Source of the DNA: Rheinheimera tangshanensis
GTDB taxonomy: Bacteria; Pseudomonadota; Gammaproteobacteria; Enterobacterales; Alteromonadaceae
Length of the DNA: 64,000 nucleotides
Assembly: GCF_014645135.1 (NCBI RefSeq)
Contig: NZ_BMLH01000007.1
Span: forward strand, 49,334 to 113,333
Direction: 5' to 3'
Positions 15,700-25,161 of the stretch are shown here, one piece after another. The position numbers and the translations under genes were made by a program. Numbering within the stretch: the stretch's first letter is position 1; the number at the start of each line of letters is the position of its first letter. The notes beneath the pieces were generated by a model. It did no database searches. It worked only from the letters and a program-made list of their open reading frames with translations, and was not told the DNA's origin.

Positions 15700-16884
15700 T
15701 CACTCCGACTGCAACAATAACTCTTCCAGGCAATGCTGCTGTATGCCGTAGAAGCTTTTGATTTGTTGCACTTGGGCCAGAATCTGTTCGCGGTTTTTGG
15801 ATTTTTGGCTTTTGACCGCCAGAATCATTTTATTTTTGCTGGTGTGTTCCAGCGAAATGAATTCAAACACCTGAGTTTCATAGCCATAAGCTTCCAGCAG
15901 CAAGGCGCGTAGGCTGTCGGTCAGCATTTCGGCTTGTTCACCTAAATGAATACCGTGTTTCAGCATAGGTTGCAGTAAAGGCGGGCTAATCAGTTGTGGC
16001 CGCAGTTGTTTATGGCAACATGGCGAGCACATAATCATTGAAGCGCCGGTGCGTATGCCCATATGAATAGCGTAATCCGTAGCTATATCGCAGGCATGCA
16101 GCGCTATCATCACGTCTATGCCTTTGGCCTGAAAATGCTTCACATCGCCCTGCTCAAAGCCAATGCCCTTTAAGTTCAAATCGCAGGCGACACCGTTGCA
16201 TAAATCCACCAGCTCCTGCCTAAGCTCCACTCCTGTCACTTTGGCATTAAGCCCTAACTGGTGTGTTAAGTAATCATGCACCGCAAAAGTCAGATAAGCT
16301 TTGCCTGAGCCAAAATCGGCAATATGCACTGCAGGCTTTTGCTTTAAGCCGGTTTGGCTTAAAGCTCGGTCGAATACTTCGACAAACTTATTGATTTGCT
16401 TCCATTTACGCGACATGGCTGGCACCAGCTTATGCTGAGCGTCAGTCACACCAAGTTGCTGTAAAAAAGGCCTGTCCAGCGTCAGAAAACGCTGTTTTTC
16501 TTTGTCATGAGTCAAGGCTGCAGCAACAGGTGTTGTCTGCTTTATCGCTTTAGTACTGCTAAGCACCTTGCCTTTTTTGCTGACACTCAATTGAGTTTCG
16601 CTATCCAAAGCTGTGAAATGAGCAGCTTTAAAATCAGTGCCTAATAAAGTTTGGATCTGTTGCAGCCCCTCAGTCACGGTAAAGTTTTTAGTGATATCTC
16701 GGGTTTTATGCCGGTATAAAAAACTTAAGTGCGCAACATCTTTTAACACCACAGGCCGTACTTCAATCCGCACCAGGCTGCTATCCTCGCCCTGATAACT
16801 GCTTAACAACAGCTTTTGCCAGCTGTTGTGTTCAAGCTTTTGTGTAAGGAGTTGGATAAAGGCGCTGAAATCTGAAGTACTCAC
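15700..16884 (-). CDS. Class I SAM-dependent methyltransferase (Methyltransf_32 type)
   Basis: 394 residues. An N-terminal region without known motifs (about 1-170) is followed by a Rossmann methyltransferase domain with HIADFGSGKAYLTFAV near residue 188 and GVELRQELVDLCN for motif II. ALHACDIATDYAI and CSPCCHKQL are the pattern of the family that includes the RNA/protein methyltransferases of the METTL25 type. The substrate is unknown. The frame opens at a TTG (16935) without ribosome site; I use GTG 16884, with AGAGAA about seven bases upstream. It is downstream of rmuC on the same strand. Confidence 0.78.
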   Translation of the reverse strand: MSTSDFSAFIQLLTQKLEHNSWQKLLLSSYQGEDSSLVRIEVRPVVLKDVAHLSFLYRHKTRDITKNFTVTEGLQQIQTLLGTDFKAAHFTALDSETQLSVSKKGKVLSSTKAIKQTTPVAAALTHDKEKQRFLTLDRPFLQQLGVTDAQHKLVPAMSRKWKQINKFVEVFDRALSQTGLKQKPAVHIADFGSGKAYLTFAVHDYLTHQLGLNAKVTGVELRQELVDLCNGVACDLNLKGIGFEQGDVKHFQAKGIDVMIALHACDIATDYAIHMGIRTGASMIMCSPCCHKQLRPQLISPPLLQPMLKHGIHLGEQAEMLTDSLRALLLEAYGYETQVFEFISLEHTSKNKMILAVKSQKSKNREQILAQVQQIKSFYGIQQHCLEELLLQSE

Positions 16885-16949
16885 TGATATTCTCTGCAAT
16901 AAAAAAAGGCCGTTAGTATAAACCTGACAGCTCAAAGCTCCATAGTGCT

Positions 16950-18452
16950 TTATGGAGCCGACGAGGTTTTTGTCTCTGGCAAAGGTTCTGAGTCAAATTC
17001 AATCTGAGACTTTTCGACAAAATACTCAGGAAGTTCAGCCTGTATCGCAGGAGTTAAGTCTTTAAACTCATTGACCTGTTTCACCAGGTTCGCCCTGCCC
17101 TTATACAGCTGACTTTCTGCGGTTTCATAGGCTTCCTGCGCTTTGTTTAAGCTCTCTTTGACTCTTAAAAAAGTGGTAAGGAAGGTGCGAAGTTTATTAA
17201 ACACCGCATCAGCACGTTTGGCCAGTTCTGCTGTGTGTTTATGCTGCTCTTCGTAGCGCCATAACTGCCGCACTATATTCAGGCTGGTTAACAAAGTGGT
17301 CGGTGTCGCCACCAAAACATTTTGATTCAGTGCTTGCTGGAATAAGCTTTCATCTGCTTTTAATGCTTCAACAAAAGCTGATTCGATAGGCACAAACATA
17401 AACACCAGATCGGGTGAATTCAGGCCAGGCAACTTATGGTAATTACGGTCGGACAGCTCTTTAATACGGGCCGCCATCGAAGCCACATGCTCCTGCAGCG
17501 CTAGTTTACGATCGAGCTCGTCTTCTGAATTGATATAACGGCTGTAGGCGTTTAACGACACTTTGGCATCAATAATCAAATGTTTGCCCTGGGGTAAAAA
17601 CACCACTAAATCCGGCCGCAATTTATTGCCATCTTCCTGAGTGACAGAAAACTCGCGCTGGTAATCCTGGCCTGCTCGCAAGCCGGAACGCTCCAGTACA
17701 TTTTCTAAAACCAGTTCGCCCCAGTTGCCTTGCGTTTTTTTCTGGCCTTTGAGTGCCACAGCCAGTTGATGGGCTTCTTCGGTGATCTGCTGATTGAGGA
17801 TTTTTAAATGCTGTAGCTCGTGATTGAGCAGCGCCTGCTGCTGACTGTCTTTCAGGTGAATATCTTCCACTTTGCTTTTAAAGGCATCTAACTGCAAACG
17901 GAATGGATTCAACAAGCTATTTAAGGCTTCCTGATTCGAGGCCTGGAAACGCACTGACTTGTCTTCAAAAATTTGCTGTGCCAACTGCTGAAACTCAAGG
18001 CTGAGTTGCTGCTTGCTTTGTTGTAACAAAGCCTGTTGCTCGGCGAAATGCTGCTGCTTTTCTTTTAAACTGATTTGCAAAGCGCTGTGCTCGCGCTGCA
18101 GCTGCATATAATCCTGCTGCTGGCTTTGATACTGCTGCTTAAGCTCAGTCCAAAGTTCCGATACCTGCTGATACTGACTTTGGCTGCGCGCCAGTTCAGC
18201 GGCGTATTTTTGCTGCTGGTAACTTAAGTCTTTAAAGTCGTCCTGCGCCTGTTGCAGCTGTTGCTGAACCTGCTGCAATAAAAGCTTATCATGCTGATTT
18301 TGTTGAGCTTGTAGTTGATTTGTGCTTTGCAGTAACAGCAATTCTTGCTGCTTTTTCAGTGATTCTCTGTACCAATACCACAGGCCGCCTGCACAGCAAA
18401 GCATCCCCACAGCACAACACAACAATAAAATAAACGAAGCTTGTGGGGTCAT
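16950..18452 (-). CDS. rmuC: DNA recombination protein RmuC
   Basis: Membrane-anchored nuclease-like protein that limits recombination at inverted repeats. Residues about 5-27 form a transmembrane helix. Residues 30-190 are a long Gln-rich coiled coil, and the RmuC domain (about 220-450) contains KKTQGNWGELVLENVLERSGL, RPDLVVFLPQGKHLIIDAKVSL and LVFMFVPIESAF, all characteristic. The DAK segment fits its PD-(D/E)XK nuclease fold. The 500-residue length is normal. GAGG precedes the ATG. A hairpin overlapping the stop (16937-16958) may end transcription. Confidence 0.95.
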   Translation of the reverse strand: MTPQASFILLLCCAVGMLCCAGGLWYWYRESLKKQQELLLLQSTNQLQAQQNQHDKLLLQQVQQQLQQAQDDFKDLSYQQQKYAAELARSQSQYQQVSELWTELKQQYQSQQQDYMQLQREHSALQISLKEKQQHFAEQQALLQQSKQQLSLEFQQLAQQIFEDKSVRFQASNQEALNSLLNPFRLQLDAFKSKVEDIHLKDSQQQALLNHELQHLKILNQQITEEAHQLAVALKGQKKTQGNWGELVLENVLERSGLRAGQDYQREFSVTQEDGNKLRPDLVVFLPQGKHLIIDAKVSLNAYSRYINSEDELDRKLALQEHVASMAARIKELSDRNYHKLPGLNSPDLVFMFVPIESAFVEALKADESLFQQALNQNVLVATPTTLLTSLNIVRQLWRYEEQHKHTAELAKRADAVFNKLRTFLTTFLRVKESLNKAQEAYETAESQLYKGRANLVKQVNEFKDLTPAIQAELPEYFVEKSQIEFDSEPLPETKTSSAP

Positions 18453-18474
18453 GGTCCTCTCGGTATCAGATTAA

Positions 18475-18894
18475 TTAGCGGTTTGCGTTACCTATAGCGC
18501 ATTTATTTTCAATACAAGCGCTGACTGGAGGCATCAGCATCTGGCAAGTCGACATTAAGCCAAGCTTCTCATTTTGCTGCTTTTTTAGTTTCTGGTAACG
18601 TTCACTGGTGTAGCTTAACATTTTTTCATCTGTGTGCAGTGTCGAATAAATCAGATACTGGTCCGGTCCACCACAAGGCCGGGCTCCTACACCAATGACT
18701 TTGCATTGGTTATCTTGTTGGCATTCTTTGTTTTCGGTCAGGCGCTCCAGCCGCATTTGTAATTGGCGGGTGTCCAGCTGCAGTTGAGCTAGTGGGCCAT
18801 CTAACTGGGTGGACAGGTTGTCTTTATCTGCAGGTACAGTAGCGCAACCTGTTAATGCCATGACAAGCAAACTAAGAGTTAACGTTTTTTTCAT
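18475..18894 (-). CDS. Putative outer-membrane lipoprotein, unknown function
   Basis: 139 residues beginning MKKTLTLSLLVMALTGCATV, a clear type II signal peptide with lipobox LTGC (Cys17). A short helical region (DGPLAQLQLDTRQLQMRLERL) is followed by a Cys-containing domain with CQQDNQCKVIGVGARPCGGP, CQMLMPP and ACIENKCAIG. The six Cys suggest disulfides in the periplasm. AGGAG precedes the ATG. It lies 22 bp upstream of rmuC on the same strand and about 190 bp downstream of etfA. The family is not one I can name. Confidence 0.75.
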   Translation of the reverse strand: MKKTLTLSLLVMALTGCATVPADKDNLSTQLDGPLAQLQLDTRQLQMRLERLTENKECQQDNQCKVIGVGARPCGGPDQYLIYSTLHTDEKMLSYTSERYQKLKKQQNEKLGLMSTCQMLMPPVSACIENKCAIGNANR

Positions 18895-19029
18895 TTTTTA
18901 TCTCCTGAACAGCTTGCTCGCCAAAACGACGAAAAGCCCTGCGACAGCGCATGATGAGCCTATCTTAGAGATCGAATGCCAAGCGAACAAGAGAGATACA
19001 GCAGAAATTTGTAAGCAATTTATTAACTT

Positions 19030-19063
19030 GAGTAAAGAGAGCGAAAGAAAACTCTCTTTACTC
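19030..19063 (-). terminator. Hairpin after etfA, possible terminator
   Basis: 11-bp perfect stem GAGTAAAGAGA/TCTCTTTACTC with a 12-base loop, 21 bases after the etfA stop on the minus strand. The following tract is AT-rich but lacks a strong T-run, so termination is only probable. Confidence 0.5.
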
Positions 19064-19083
19064 AGAACAAATGAAGGTGAAAA

Positions 19084-20010
19084 CTAAATCTTCGCTTCCA
19101 GCTCAGGCAGAATAGTAAACAAATCACCCACCAGACCGTAATCAGCCACCTGGAAAATCGGGGCTTCAGGGTCTTTGTTGATAGCGACTATAATTTTAGA
19201 GTCTTTCATACCCGCTAAATGCTGGATAGCACCTGAGATACCTACTGCAATATACAGATCCGGCGCAACAATTTTTCCTGTCTGACCAACCTGCATATCG
19301 TTTGGCACAAAACCAGCGTCAACCGCAGCGCGGGATGCTCCAATAGCGGCGTTCAGTTTGTCGGCTATGCCATTTAACAGCGCAAAGTTTTCGCCATTTT
19401 GCATACCGCGACCACCAGAGATGATCACTTTAGCAGCGGTCAGTTCAGGACGCTCTGACTTCGTCAGCTCTTCACTGACAAAACTTGATACACCAGCATC
19501 TTTCGCAAGGCTGATACTTTCAATAGCTGCGTTGTTGCCTGTATCTACCGCATCAAAGGCTGCAGAGCGCACTGTCAGCACTTTAATAGTGTCGCTGCTT
19601 TTTACCGTCGCTATCGCATTACCAGCGTACACAGGACGCACAAAGGTATCAGCGCTTTCAATAGCGATCACATCGGAAATCTGTGCCACATCTAATAAAG
19701 CAGCAACCCTGGGTAAAAAGTTTTTACCGTTGGTCGTTGCGCTCGCCACTATATGCCGATAACTCTTCGCCAATTCGGTCACCAGCAAACTGATATTTTC
19801 AGCCAGTTGGTGTTGATACACCGCAGCGTCAGCGTGCAGTACTTTGCTTACGCCTGCTAACGTTGCTGCTTCAGCTGCTACGGCAGCTGAATTAAAACCA
19901 GCAACCAACAGATGAATGTCGCCGCCAATCTGACTGGCAGCTTTGACTGCTTTAAAGGTATCTGCCTTCAGACTCTGATTGTTGTGTTCTGCAATAACTA
20001 AAATGCTCAT
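19084..20010 (-). CDS. etfA: Electron transfer flavoprotein subunit alpha
   Basis: Alpha subunit of the FAD/AMP-containing heterodimer that takes electrons from acyl-CoA dehydrogenases and passes them to ETF-ubiquinone oxidoreductase. It is 308 residues, as usual. The C-terminal FAD-binding domain is recognisable by [18 protein letters not shown] (about 192-209), [39 protein letters not shown] and [23 protein letters not shown]. The start ATG overlaps the etfB stop by one base (TGATG), so the two are translationally coupled. Regulated probably by the LiuR-like sites ahead of etfB. Confidence 0.97.
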   Translation of the reverse strand: MSILVIAEHNNQSLKADTFKAVKAASQIGGDIHLLVAGFNSAAVAAEAATLAGVSKVLHADAAVYQHQLAENISLLVTELAKSYRHIVASATTNGKNFLPRVAALLDVAQISDVIAIESADTFVRPVYAGNAIATVKSSDTIKVLTVRSAAFDAVDTGNNAAIESISLAKDAGVSSFVSEELTKSERPELTAAKVIISGGRGMQNGENFALLNGIADKLNAAIGASRAAVDAGFVPNDMQVGQTGKIVAPDLYIAVGISGAIQHLAGMKDSKIIVAINKDPEAPIFQVADYGLVGDLFTILPELEAKI

Positions 20011-20759
20011 CAGATCACCTTCGCTTCTTGTTTTAATTTGGCAACTAACTCGTCTACTGAACTTACGATCACACCAGCCTGTCGGGACGCAGGGGCTGTG
20101 ACTTTCAGCGTGGCGACGTTAGAACTTAAATTCACGCCGTAACTGTCTGCCGCTTTTACATCCAAAGGTTTTTTCTTTGCTTTCATAATGTTAGGCAGTG
20201 ACGCATAACGCGGCTCGTTTAAACGCAGATCGGTCGATACTACGGCTGGCAGGGTCAGTTCCACTTGCTGTAAACCACCGTCGATTTCACGGGTGACTTG
20301 TACTTTGCCATCGGCTACTACAACTTTGGAGGCGAATGTGCCCTGACCCATACCAGTTAATGCAGCCAGCATCTGGCCTGTCTGGTTATTATCTGAGTCT
20401 ATGGCTTGTTTACCTAAGATCACCAGTTGCGGCTGCTCGTCAGTCACGACTTTGCTTAATAACTTCGCCACTTGCAGCGAATCTAAACTCAACTCGGTAT
20501 CGATCTGCAAAGCACGATCTGCTCCTAAAGCCAAAGCTGTACGCAGTTGCTCTTGCACCGCGGCAGGACCTATAGACACCACCACCACTTCTGTTGCAAT
20601 GCCCGCTTCTTTTAAACGCACCGCTTCTTCCACGGCGATTTCACAAAACGGATTCAATGCCATTTTTACGTTGGCTAAATCCACACCGCTTTGATCGGCT
20701 TTTACCCGTACTTTGACGTTGTAATCTATGACCCGTTTGACCGGTACTAAAATCTTCAT
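20010..20759 (-). CDS. etfB: Electron transfer flavoprotein subunit beta
   Basis: Beta subunit of ETF, which binds AMP and contacts dehydrogenases. It is 249 residues and starts [20 protein letters not shown], as the family does. [15 protein letters not shown], the [22 protein letters not shown] region and the [19 protein letters not shown] tail are the conserved recognition segments. First gene of the etfBA operon, divergent from the ETF-ubiquinone oxidoreductase gene with two LiuR-like palindromes between them. Confidence 0.97.
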   Translation of the reverse strand: MKILVPVKRVIDYNVKVRVKADQSGVDLANVKMALNPFCEIAVEEAVRLKEAGIATEVVVVSIGPAAVQEQLRTALALGADRALQIDTELSLDSLQVAKLLSKVVTDEQPQLVILGKQAIDSDNNQTGQMLAALTGMGQGTFASKVVVADGKVQVTREIDGGLQQVELTLPAVVSTDLRLNEPRYASLPNIMKAKKKPLDVKAADSYGVNLSSNVATLKVTAPASRQAGVIVSSVDELVAKLKQEAKVI

Positions 20760-20794
20760 AAAAACCCCATTCGGCCGCTATACTCAGCACTAAG

Positions 20795-20860
20795 TTGACG
20801 TTAAGGTAAAGCTGATTCTTTCCAGGCAATCAATCTACTTACTGTTGACGTTAACGTCAA
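20795..20860. promoter_or_regulatory. Two LiuR-like operators between etfBA and ETF-QO
   Basis: Bases 20845-20860 are the perfect palindrome TTGACGTTAACGTCAA. Bases 20795-20810 (TTGACGTTAAGGTAAA) match it at 14 of 16 positions, exactly 50 bp away. The palindrome is like the recognition motif described for LiuR, the MerR-family regulator of branched-chain amino-acid and fatty-acid breakdown in gammaproteobacteria. One site may serve each divergent promoter. The regulator gene is not in the window. Confidence 0.6.
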
Positions 20861-20972
20861 CCTGAAATACCCTAGCGTAGAGCAGAAGTTCTAAATTTTA
20901 TGTCAAGATAAGCATCCATCAGCAGAACAAGGCAAAACGCCAGACAAAAAAGATGGATAAGTTGAGGTTGTT

Positions 20973-22619
20973 GTGGTTGAACGTGAGTCGATGGAATTTG
21001 ATGTAGTGATAGTTGGTGCTGGCCCTGCGGGTTTGTCGACCGCTATCCGTCTGGCTCAGCAAGCCAAAACTGCTGGTTCTGACATCAGCTTGTGTGTCGT
21101 CGAAAAAGGTTCGGAAGTCGGCGCCCATATTTTATCCGGCGCTGTATTTGAACCTCGCGCTTTAAATGAATTATTCCCTGACTGGCAAAAAATGCAGGCT
21201 CCCGTAACCGCTTCGGTGACGCGTGACCATATTTATCTGTTCAAAAATGAGACTGCCGCTCAAAAATTGCCTAATTTTTTAGTACCAAAAACCATGCACA
21301 ACGAAGGCAATTACATTGTCTCTATCAGCAACTTATGCCGCTGGTTAGCCACACAGGCTGAACAGCTGGGTGTTGAGATATTCCCTGGTTTTACCGCAGC
21401 AGAATTACTGATAGAAGATGATATCGTCAAAGGCGTGATTACGGGTGAAATGGGCGTAGCTCATGATGGCAGCCAAAAAGACAGTTACGTCCCAGCCATG
21501 GAGCTGCGTGGCAAGTACACTGTTTTTGCCGAGGGCTGCCGTGGCCATTTAGGTAAACAACTGATTGCCCGTTTTGAATTAGATAAAGACCGCTCCCCTC
21601 AGCATTACGCTTTAGGTTTTAAAGAAATCTGGGATGTGCCGGCAGAGCAGCACCAACAAGGTTTAGTGGTACACAGCGCAGGCTGGCCCTTACAAGACGA
21701 TACCAGTGGTGGTGGCTATTTGTACCATGCTGAAGGGCAGCAGATCGTGGTCGGCTTAATCGTCGATTTGAACTACAGCAACCCGCATTTGAGTCCTTTT
21801 GAAGAATTTCAGCGTTACAAACAACACCCTGTGATTAAACAGTATCTGCAAGGCGGTAAACGCGTCTCTTATGGTGCGCGCGCTATTGCTAAAGGTGGCC
21901 TGAATAGTCTGCCGAAGATGACCTTCCCAGGCGGTGTATTGGTGGGTTGTGACGCAGGTACGCTGAACTTTGCCAAAATCAAAGGCAATCACACAGCCAT
22001 GAAATCCGGCATGCTGGCGGCTGAAACTATTTTTGCTGCATTACAGCAAGAGAAATCTGGTGCTGATCTCACTGAGTTTGCAGAGCATTTTGAGCAAAGC
22101 TGGTTATTTGATGAGTTGTTCAGAAGTCGTAACTTTGGCCCGGCGATGCATAAGTTTGGTTCGTTCTGGGGCGGCGCTTTTAACACGCTGGATCAGAATA
22201 TCTTCGCCGGCAAACTACCCTTCACGTTAAAAGATGACACTCTTGATCATCTGACGTTAAGACCAGCGGCCGAAGCAGCAAAAATTCAGTATGCCAAGCC
22301 AGACAATGTGCTTAGCTTTGACCGCCTGTCTTCAGTGTATTTGTCTAACACCAATCATGAAGAAGACCAACCCTGCCATCTGAAACTGGCTGATACCAGT
22401 ATTCCTGTGGCGGTGAACCTGGCCTTGTATGACGAGCCTGCACAGCGTTATTGCCCTGCCGGCGTCTATGAAATTGTCGAAGACAATAATCAGCCGCGAC
22501 TGCAGATCAATGCGCAAAACTGTATTCATTGCAAAACCTGCGATATCAAAGACCCACGCCAAAACATCACCTGGGTGACACCAGAAGGTGCAGGTGGTCC
22601 GAACTATCCGAATATGTAA
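20973..22619 (+). CDS. Electron transfer flavoprotein-ubiquinone oxidoreductase
   Basis: Membrane-associated FAD and [4Fe-4S] enzyme that oxidises reduced ETF and reduces ubiquinone, linking acyl-CoA and amino-acid oxidation to respiration. It is 548 residues. The FAD site is DVVIVGAGPAGLSTAIRLA near residue 9; the GxGxxG is complete, and GGVLVGCDAGTLNFAKIKG is the second flavin motif. The C-terminal cluster ligands are in CPAGVYEI and CIHCKTCDIKDPRQNITW. The start is GTG 20973, with GAGG five bases before it. It lies divergent from etfBA with shared LiuR-like sites, so its partners are its neighbours. Confidence 0.96.
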   Translation: MVERESMEFDVVIVGAGPAGLSTAIRLAQQAKTAGSDISLCVVEKGSEVGAHILSGAVFEPRALNELFPDWQKMQAPVTASVTRDHIYLFKNETAAQKLPNFLVPKTMHNEGNYIVSISNLCRWLATQAEQLGVEIFPGFTAAELLIEDDIVKGVITGEMGVAHDGSQKDSYVPAMELRGKYTVFAEGCRGHLGKQLIARFELDKDRSPQHYALGFKEIWDVPAEQHQQGLVVHSAGWPLQDDTSGGGYLYHAEGQQIVVGLIVDLNYSNPHLSPFEEFQRYKQHPVIKQYLQGGKRVSYGARAIAKGGLNSLPKMTFPGGVLVGCDAGTLNFAKIKGNHTAMKSGMLAAETIFAALQQEKSGADLTEFAEHFEQSWLFDELFRSRNFGPAMHKFGSFWGGAFNTLDQNIFAGKLPFTLKDDTLDHLTLRPAAEAAKIQYAKPDNVLSFDRLSSVYLSNTNHEEDQPCHLKLADTSIPVAVNLALYDEPAQRYCPAGVYEIVEDNNQPRLQINAQNCIHCKTCDIKDPRQNITWVTPEGAGGPNYPNM

Positions 22620-22632
22620 CAGTCAGGGGGAG

Positions 22633-22684
22633 ATGGGATCAGAAGCAAAAAACTAAAATCGACAGCTTCTGATCCCATTTATTT
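22633..22684 (+). terminator. Terminator after ETF-QO
   Basis: 14-bp perfect stem ATGGGATCAGAAGC / GCTTCTGATCCCAT with an 18-base A-rich loop, then TTTATTT. It lies 14 bases after the stop codon. Confidence 0.8.
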
Positions 22685-22861
22685 GCATTTAACTGCGTTA
22701 TTTTTCAATTTTATTTTTCTGATTATCAAAAAGTTCAATTCTCTGCGATGATTTTGCTGTACTGTTCTTCATGCCAATTGTAATAATAGACAGCTAAGTC
22801 TATGTTTATGACACGAATAGATAGCAGCTCAGAACAATAAAAATAGCCCGGAAGGTCATCC

Positions 22862-25072
22862 ATGAGTACAAAAGTGATAAAAAGCAGCGCCAGTAAAGAC
22901 GATGTCAGTGTAACAGTGCGTCCATTCTCTGCCACTGAAACTGAAGCTGACCTGAATTTTGGTTCGGGCCGCTATATGTATTTCACTGAACGCGACCTGA
23001 GCCGGATTTTGTCTAATCTGGATGCTTTGCGAAATAGTGTTTTCCCTATCCCGGCTTCAGATGAAGAAGATGCCAACAGACGTCAGCAACAGTTTCCTTC
23101 GGTCTGTTTAATAGGTTTAGGCCGCTGTGGTTCTAATATAGCGCTGGACGTGGCCTCTCTGGTGTACAACGCACGCAGCTTCTATATGAATGAATTTAAT
23201 ATTGAAGAGCGTCAGCAAAAAGAAACCGAATACCGCCCTGTACGCTGGATTAAAAAAGGCCTTAATCTGGATAAATCGCATCAGGTCAAGCCTGTGTTTC
23301 TGATTGAACCTTTGGTGATGTTGGGCGATTTAGACAAAGATATTGAAGGTCGTATTCGTTTTTCTCACAAAGGTGAAAAGTCCAATTTCCTGCAGGACTA
23401 TAACAAAATGAAAATCATGGACTTGTCTGAAGTCCATGCTGGTGGTGCCGGTAACGCTCCTATTCTGGGTCAGTATTTAGCCAAAATCATTCTGAACAAA
23501 GACACACAGAAGTTCTCCAACCCGGATTGGAAATTTATTCACTCTTATCTGATTGACTCCTGCGGTATCAAAGCCAACCAATCCCGTTTGTATTTTTATA
23601 TTTTCAGTGCCGGTGGTGGTACAGGTTCTGGTATGGCGTCAGAGTTCGGTTTGGCGCAGCAGTACGCTTATATGGCCAAAACCTTCGATACCAGACCAGA
23701 AACGGAAAACGAAGCGAACGCGGGCCACTCTTTTGTGTTCGAGCCCATTTTCACCAGTGGTATCTGTATTCTGCCGAATATTACAGACCATGGCGTGGAA
23801 ATGTCAGAAGCGTTGCATATCAACTCAGGCCGCTTGTTATGTAAATACCTGGCGGAAGAATGGGATTTCTCGTACAACCTGGAAAATGAAGACAGTGCTG
23901 AGTCCAGCGTGATGCACCGCATTCGTCCTTGGAATGCGATGATGCTGATTTCTAACGACATTATGCGTTATGCTGAAGAAACCGACGATGGTGAAATTCA
24001 GCACATCGACGTGAATGCGATGGAGAAATATGCCAACCAGTATATTTCGCAGCAAATCTTCAACATTTTAACAGCACAAGCGGTCACCACAGACTATGAC
24101 GAAAATTACTTCCGTCGTGCCGGCATCGATATTGGTGAAACCATACGTTTAGACGCCAACGACTTGTTTATGAGTCTGGCAGGCCCTGTGGCTGTAGCTT
24201 ATGCTGAATCTGTGATCCCAAACGCGCCAGCTGCTGTGGATAAACTGAAACTGTTCGACAAAAACAGCAACAGTGGTTTGAATATTGACGACCTGTTTTT
24301 CCGTTCTATTGACCTGCCCCACTTTAACAAAGTGACACAGGCCATTGAGGGCATTAGTTTATTACCTATAGAGTCTGGTCGTTACCGTGAAGCTTTAGCT
24401 TCCTATGTGAAAAGCGGCTACGATCCAAAAGATTTAAAAGACCTGCATTTCTTTAAAAACTGCTCGTCTGTGGTGTCGATCATCTCGTTACCAAAAGACT
24501 ACAAACTGTCATACATGGATTTAAATCGCCTGAAGAGCCATTTAAATACTCTGTTCCCGAACACTACGTTAAAACGTTATGCTTTGGTGATTGGCGCTTC
24601 AGCCAATATCTCGCTGACCACATTGATTGTAAAAAGTCCGTGTTTAAGTGACGATTTCCTGACGCTGATTGTGTCGTTCATCAAACGTTGTTTTGCCAAA
24701 GACGATTATCGTTTTAATGATTCACTGGACAAAGCCATGCTGGACTTTATCCGTGAAGAGCACTTCGATGAAGAGCGTTTGGACAGCATGCTGCATGAGT
24801 TTGAAAACCCGGCGAAAATTCTCGATACCAACTGGTATGCAATTAAACCTATGTACGAGAAAAAATACCGCGAACTTATTCGTAATAAAGACAAGTTTGT
24901 CTCTATCAATGACATTCGTTTGTCCCGCGACAGTGTGAAAAAGTCTATTCATTATCTGCGCGAGATCTATCGTCATAAGATCAGTAAAACTAAGGTGATC
25001 TCACTGAATAACCTATCAGATAAACCGTCTGAAAAGGCTGCCAAAACTGATCCGGGCGCGGATAAAGCCTAA
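22862..25072 (+). CDS. Large tubulin/FtsZ-like GTPase, unknown role
   Basis: 736-residue cytoplasmic protein with the nucleotide-binding pattern of the tubulin/FtsZ superfamily. The motifs are T1 GLGRCGSN at 85-92, a T3-like loop GGAGNAPILGQ at 194-204, the tubulin signature SAGGGTGSG at 249-257, an FtsZ-like LISNDIMRY at 362-370, and a T7-like segment RLDANDLFMSLAGP at 429-442. Asp431 and Asp434 in that segment align with the FtsZ catalytic Asp pair, with Arg replacing the Asn. GTP binding and T7-driven polymerisation are therefore plausible. It is almost twice FtsZ length: an 80-residue N-terminal extension and about 290 C-terminal residues without known motifs, ending in a charged tail. 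It resembles the Pfam 'tubulin-like' group of uncharacterised proteins. It is a monocistronic gene between two terminators. Confidence 0.8.
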   Translation: MSTKVIKSSASKDDVSVTVRPFSATETEADLNFGSGRYMYFTERDLSRILSNLDALRNSVFPIPASDEEDANRRQQQFPSVCLIGLGRCGSNIALDVASLVYNARSFYMNEFNIEERQQKETEYRPVRWIKKGLNLDKSHQVKPVFLIEPLVMLGDLDKDIEGRIRFSHKGEKSNFLQDYNKMKIMDLSEVHAGGAGNAPILGQYLAKIILNKDTQKFSNPDWKFIHSYLIDSCGIKANQSRLYFYIFSAGGGTGSGMASEFGLAQQYAYMAKTFDTRPETENEANAGHSFVFEPIFTSGICILPNITDHGVEMSEALHINSGRLLCKYLAEEWDFSYNLENEDSAESSVMHRIRPWNAMMLISNDIMRYAEETDDGEIQHIDVNAMEKYANQYISQQIFNILTAQAVTTDYDENYFRRAGIDIGETIRLDANDLFMSLAGPVAVAYAESVIPNAPAAVDKLKLFDKNSNSGLNIDDLFFRSIDLPHFNKVTQAIEGISLLPIESGRYREALASYVKSGYDPKDLKDLHFFKNCSSVVSIISLPKDYKLSYMDLNRLKSHLNTLFPNTTLKRYALVIGASANISLTTLIVKSPCLSDDFLTLIVSFIKRCFAKDDYRFNDSLDKAMLDFIREEHFDEERLDSMLHEFENPAKILDTNWYAIKPMYEKKYRELIRNKDKFVSINDIRLSRDSVKKSIHYLREIYRHKISKTKVISLNNLSDKPSEKAAKTDPGADKA

Positions 25073-25080
25073 GCCTGAAG

Positions 25081-25106
25081 GCCTCCGCACAGCGGGGGCT
25101 TTTTTT
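25081..25106 (+). terminator. Terminator of the tubulin-like gene
   Basis: GCCTCCGC-ACA-GCGGGGGC stem (one G-T pair) followed by a T7 run, eight bases after the stop codon. Confidence 0.92.
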
Positions 25107-25161
25107 ATAGAGAAACAACACTGTCGTTTTAACCTGCTAATTTTTTGCTTTGGAGTCTTTG

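Noticed and set aside
18809-19087. 92-codon plus-strand open frame
   Set aside because: It overlaps the lipoprotein gene in antisense and includes the hairpin after etfA; no ribosome site.
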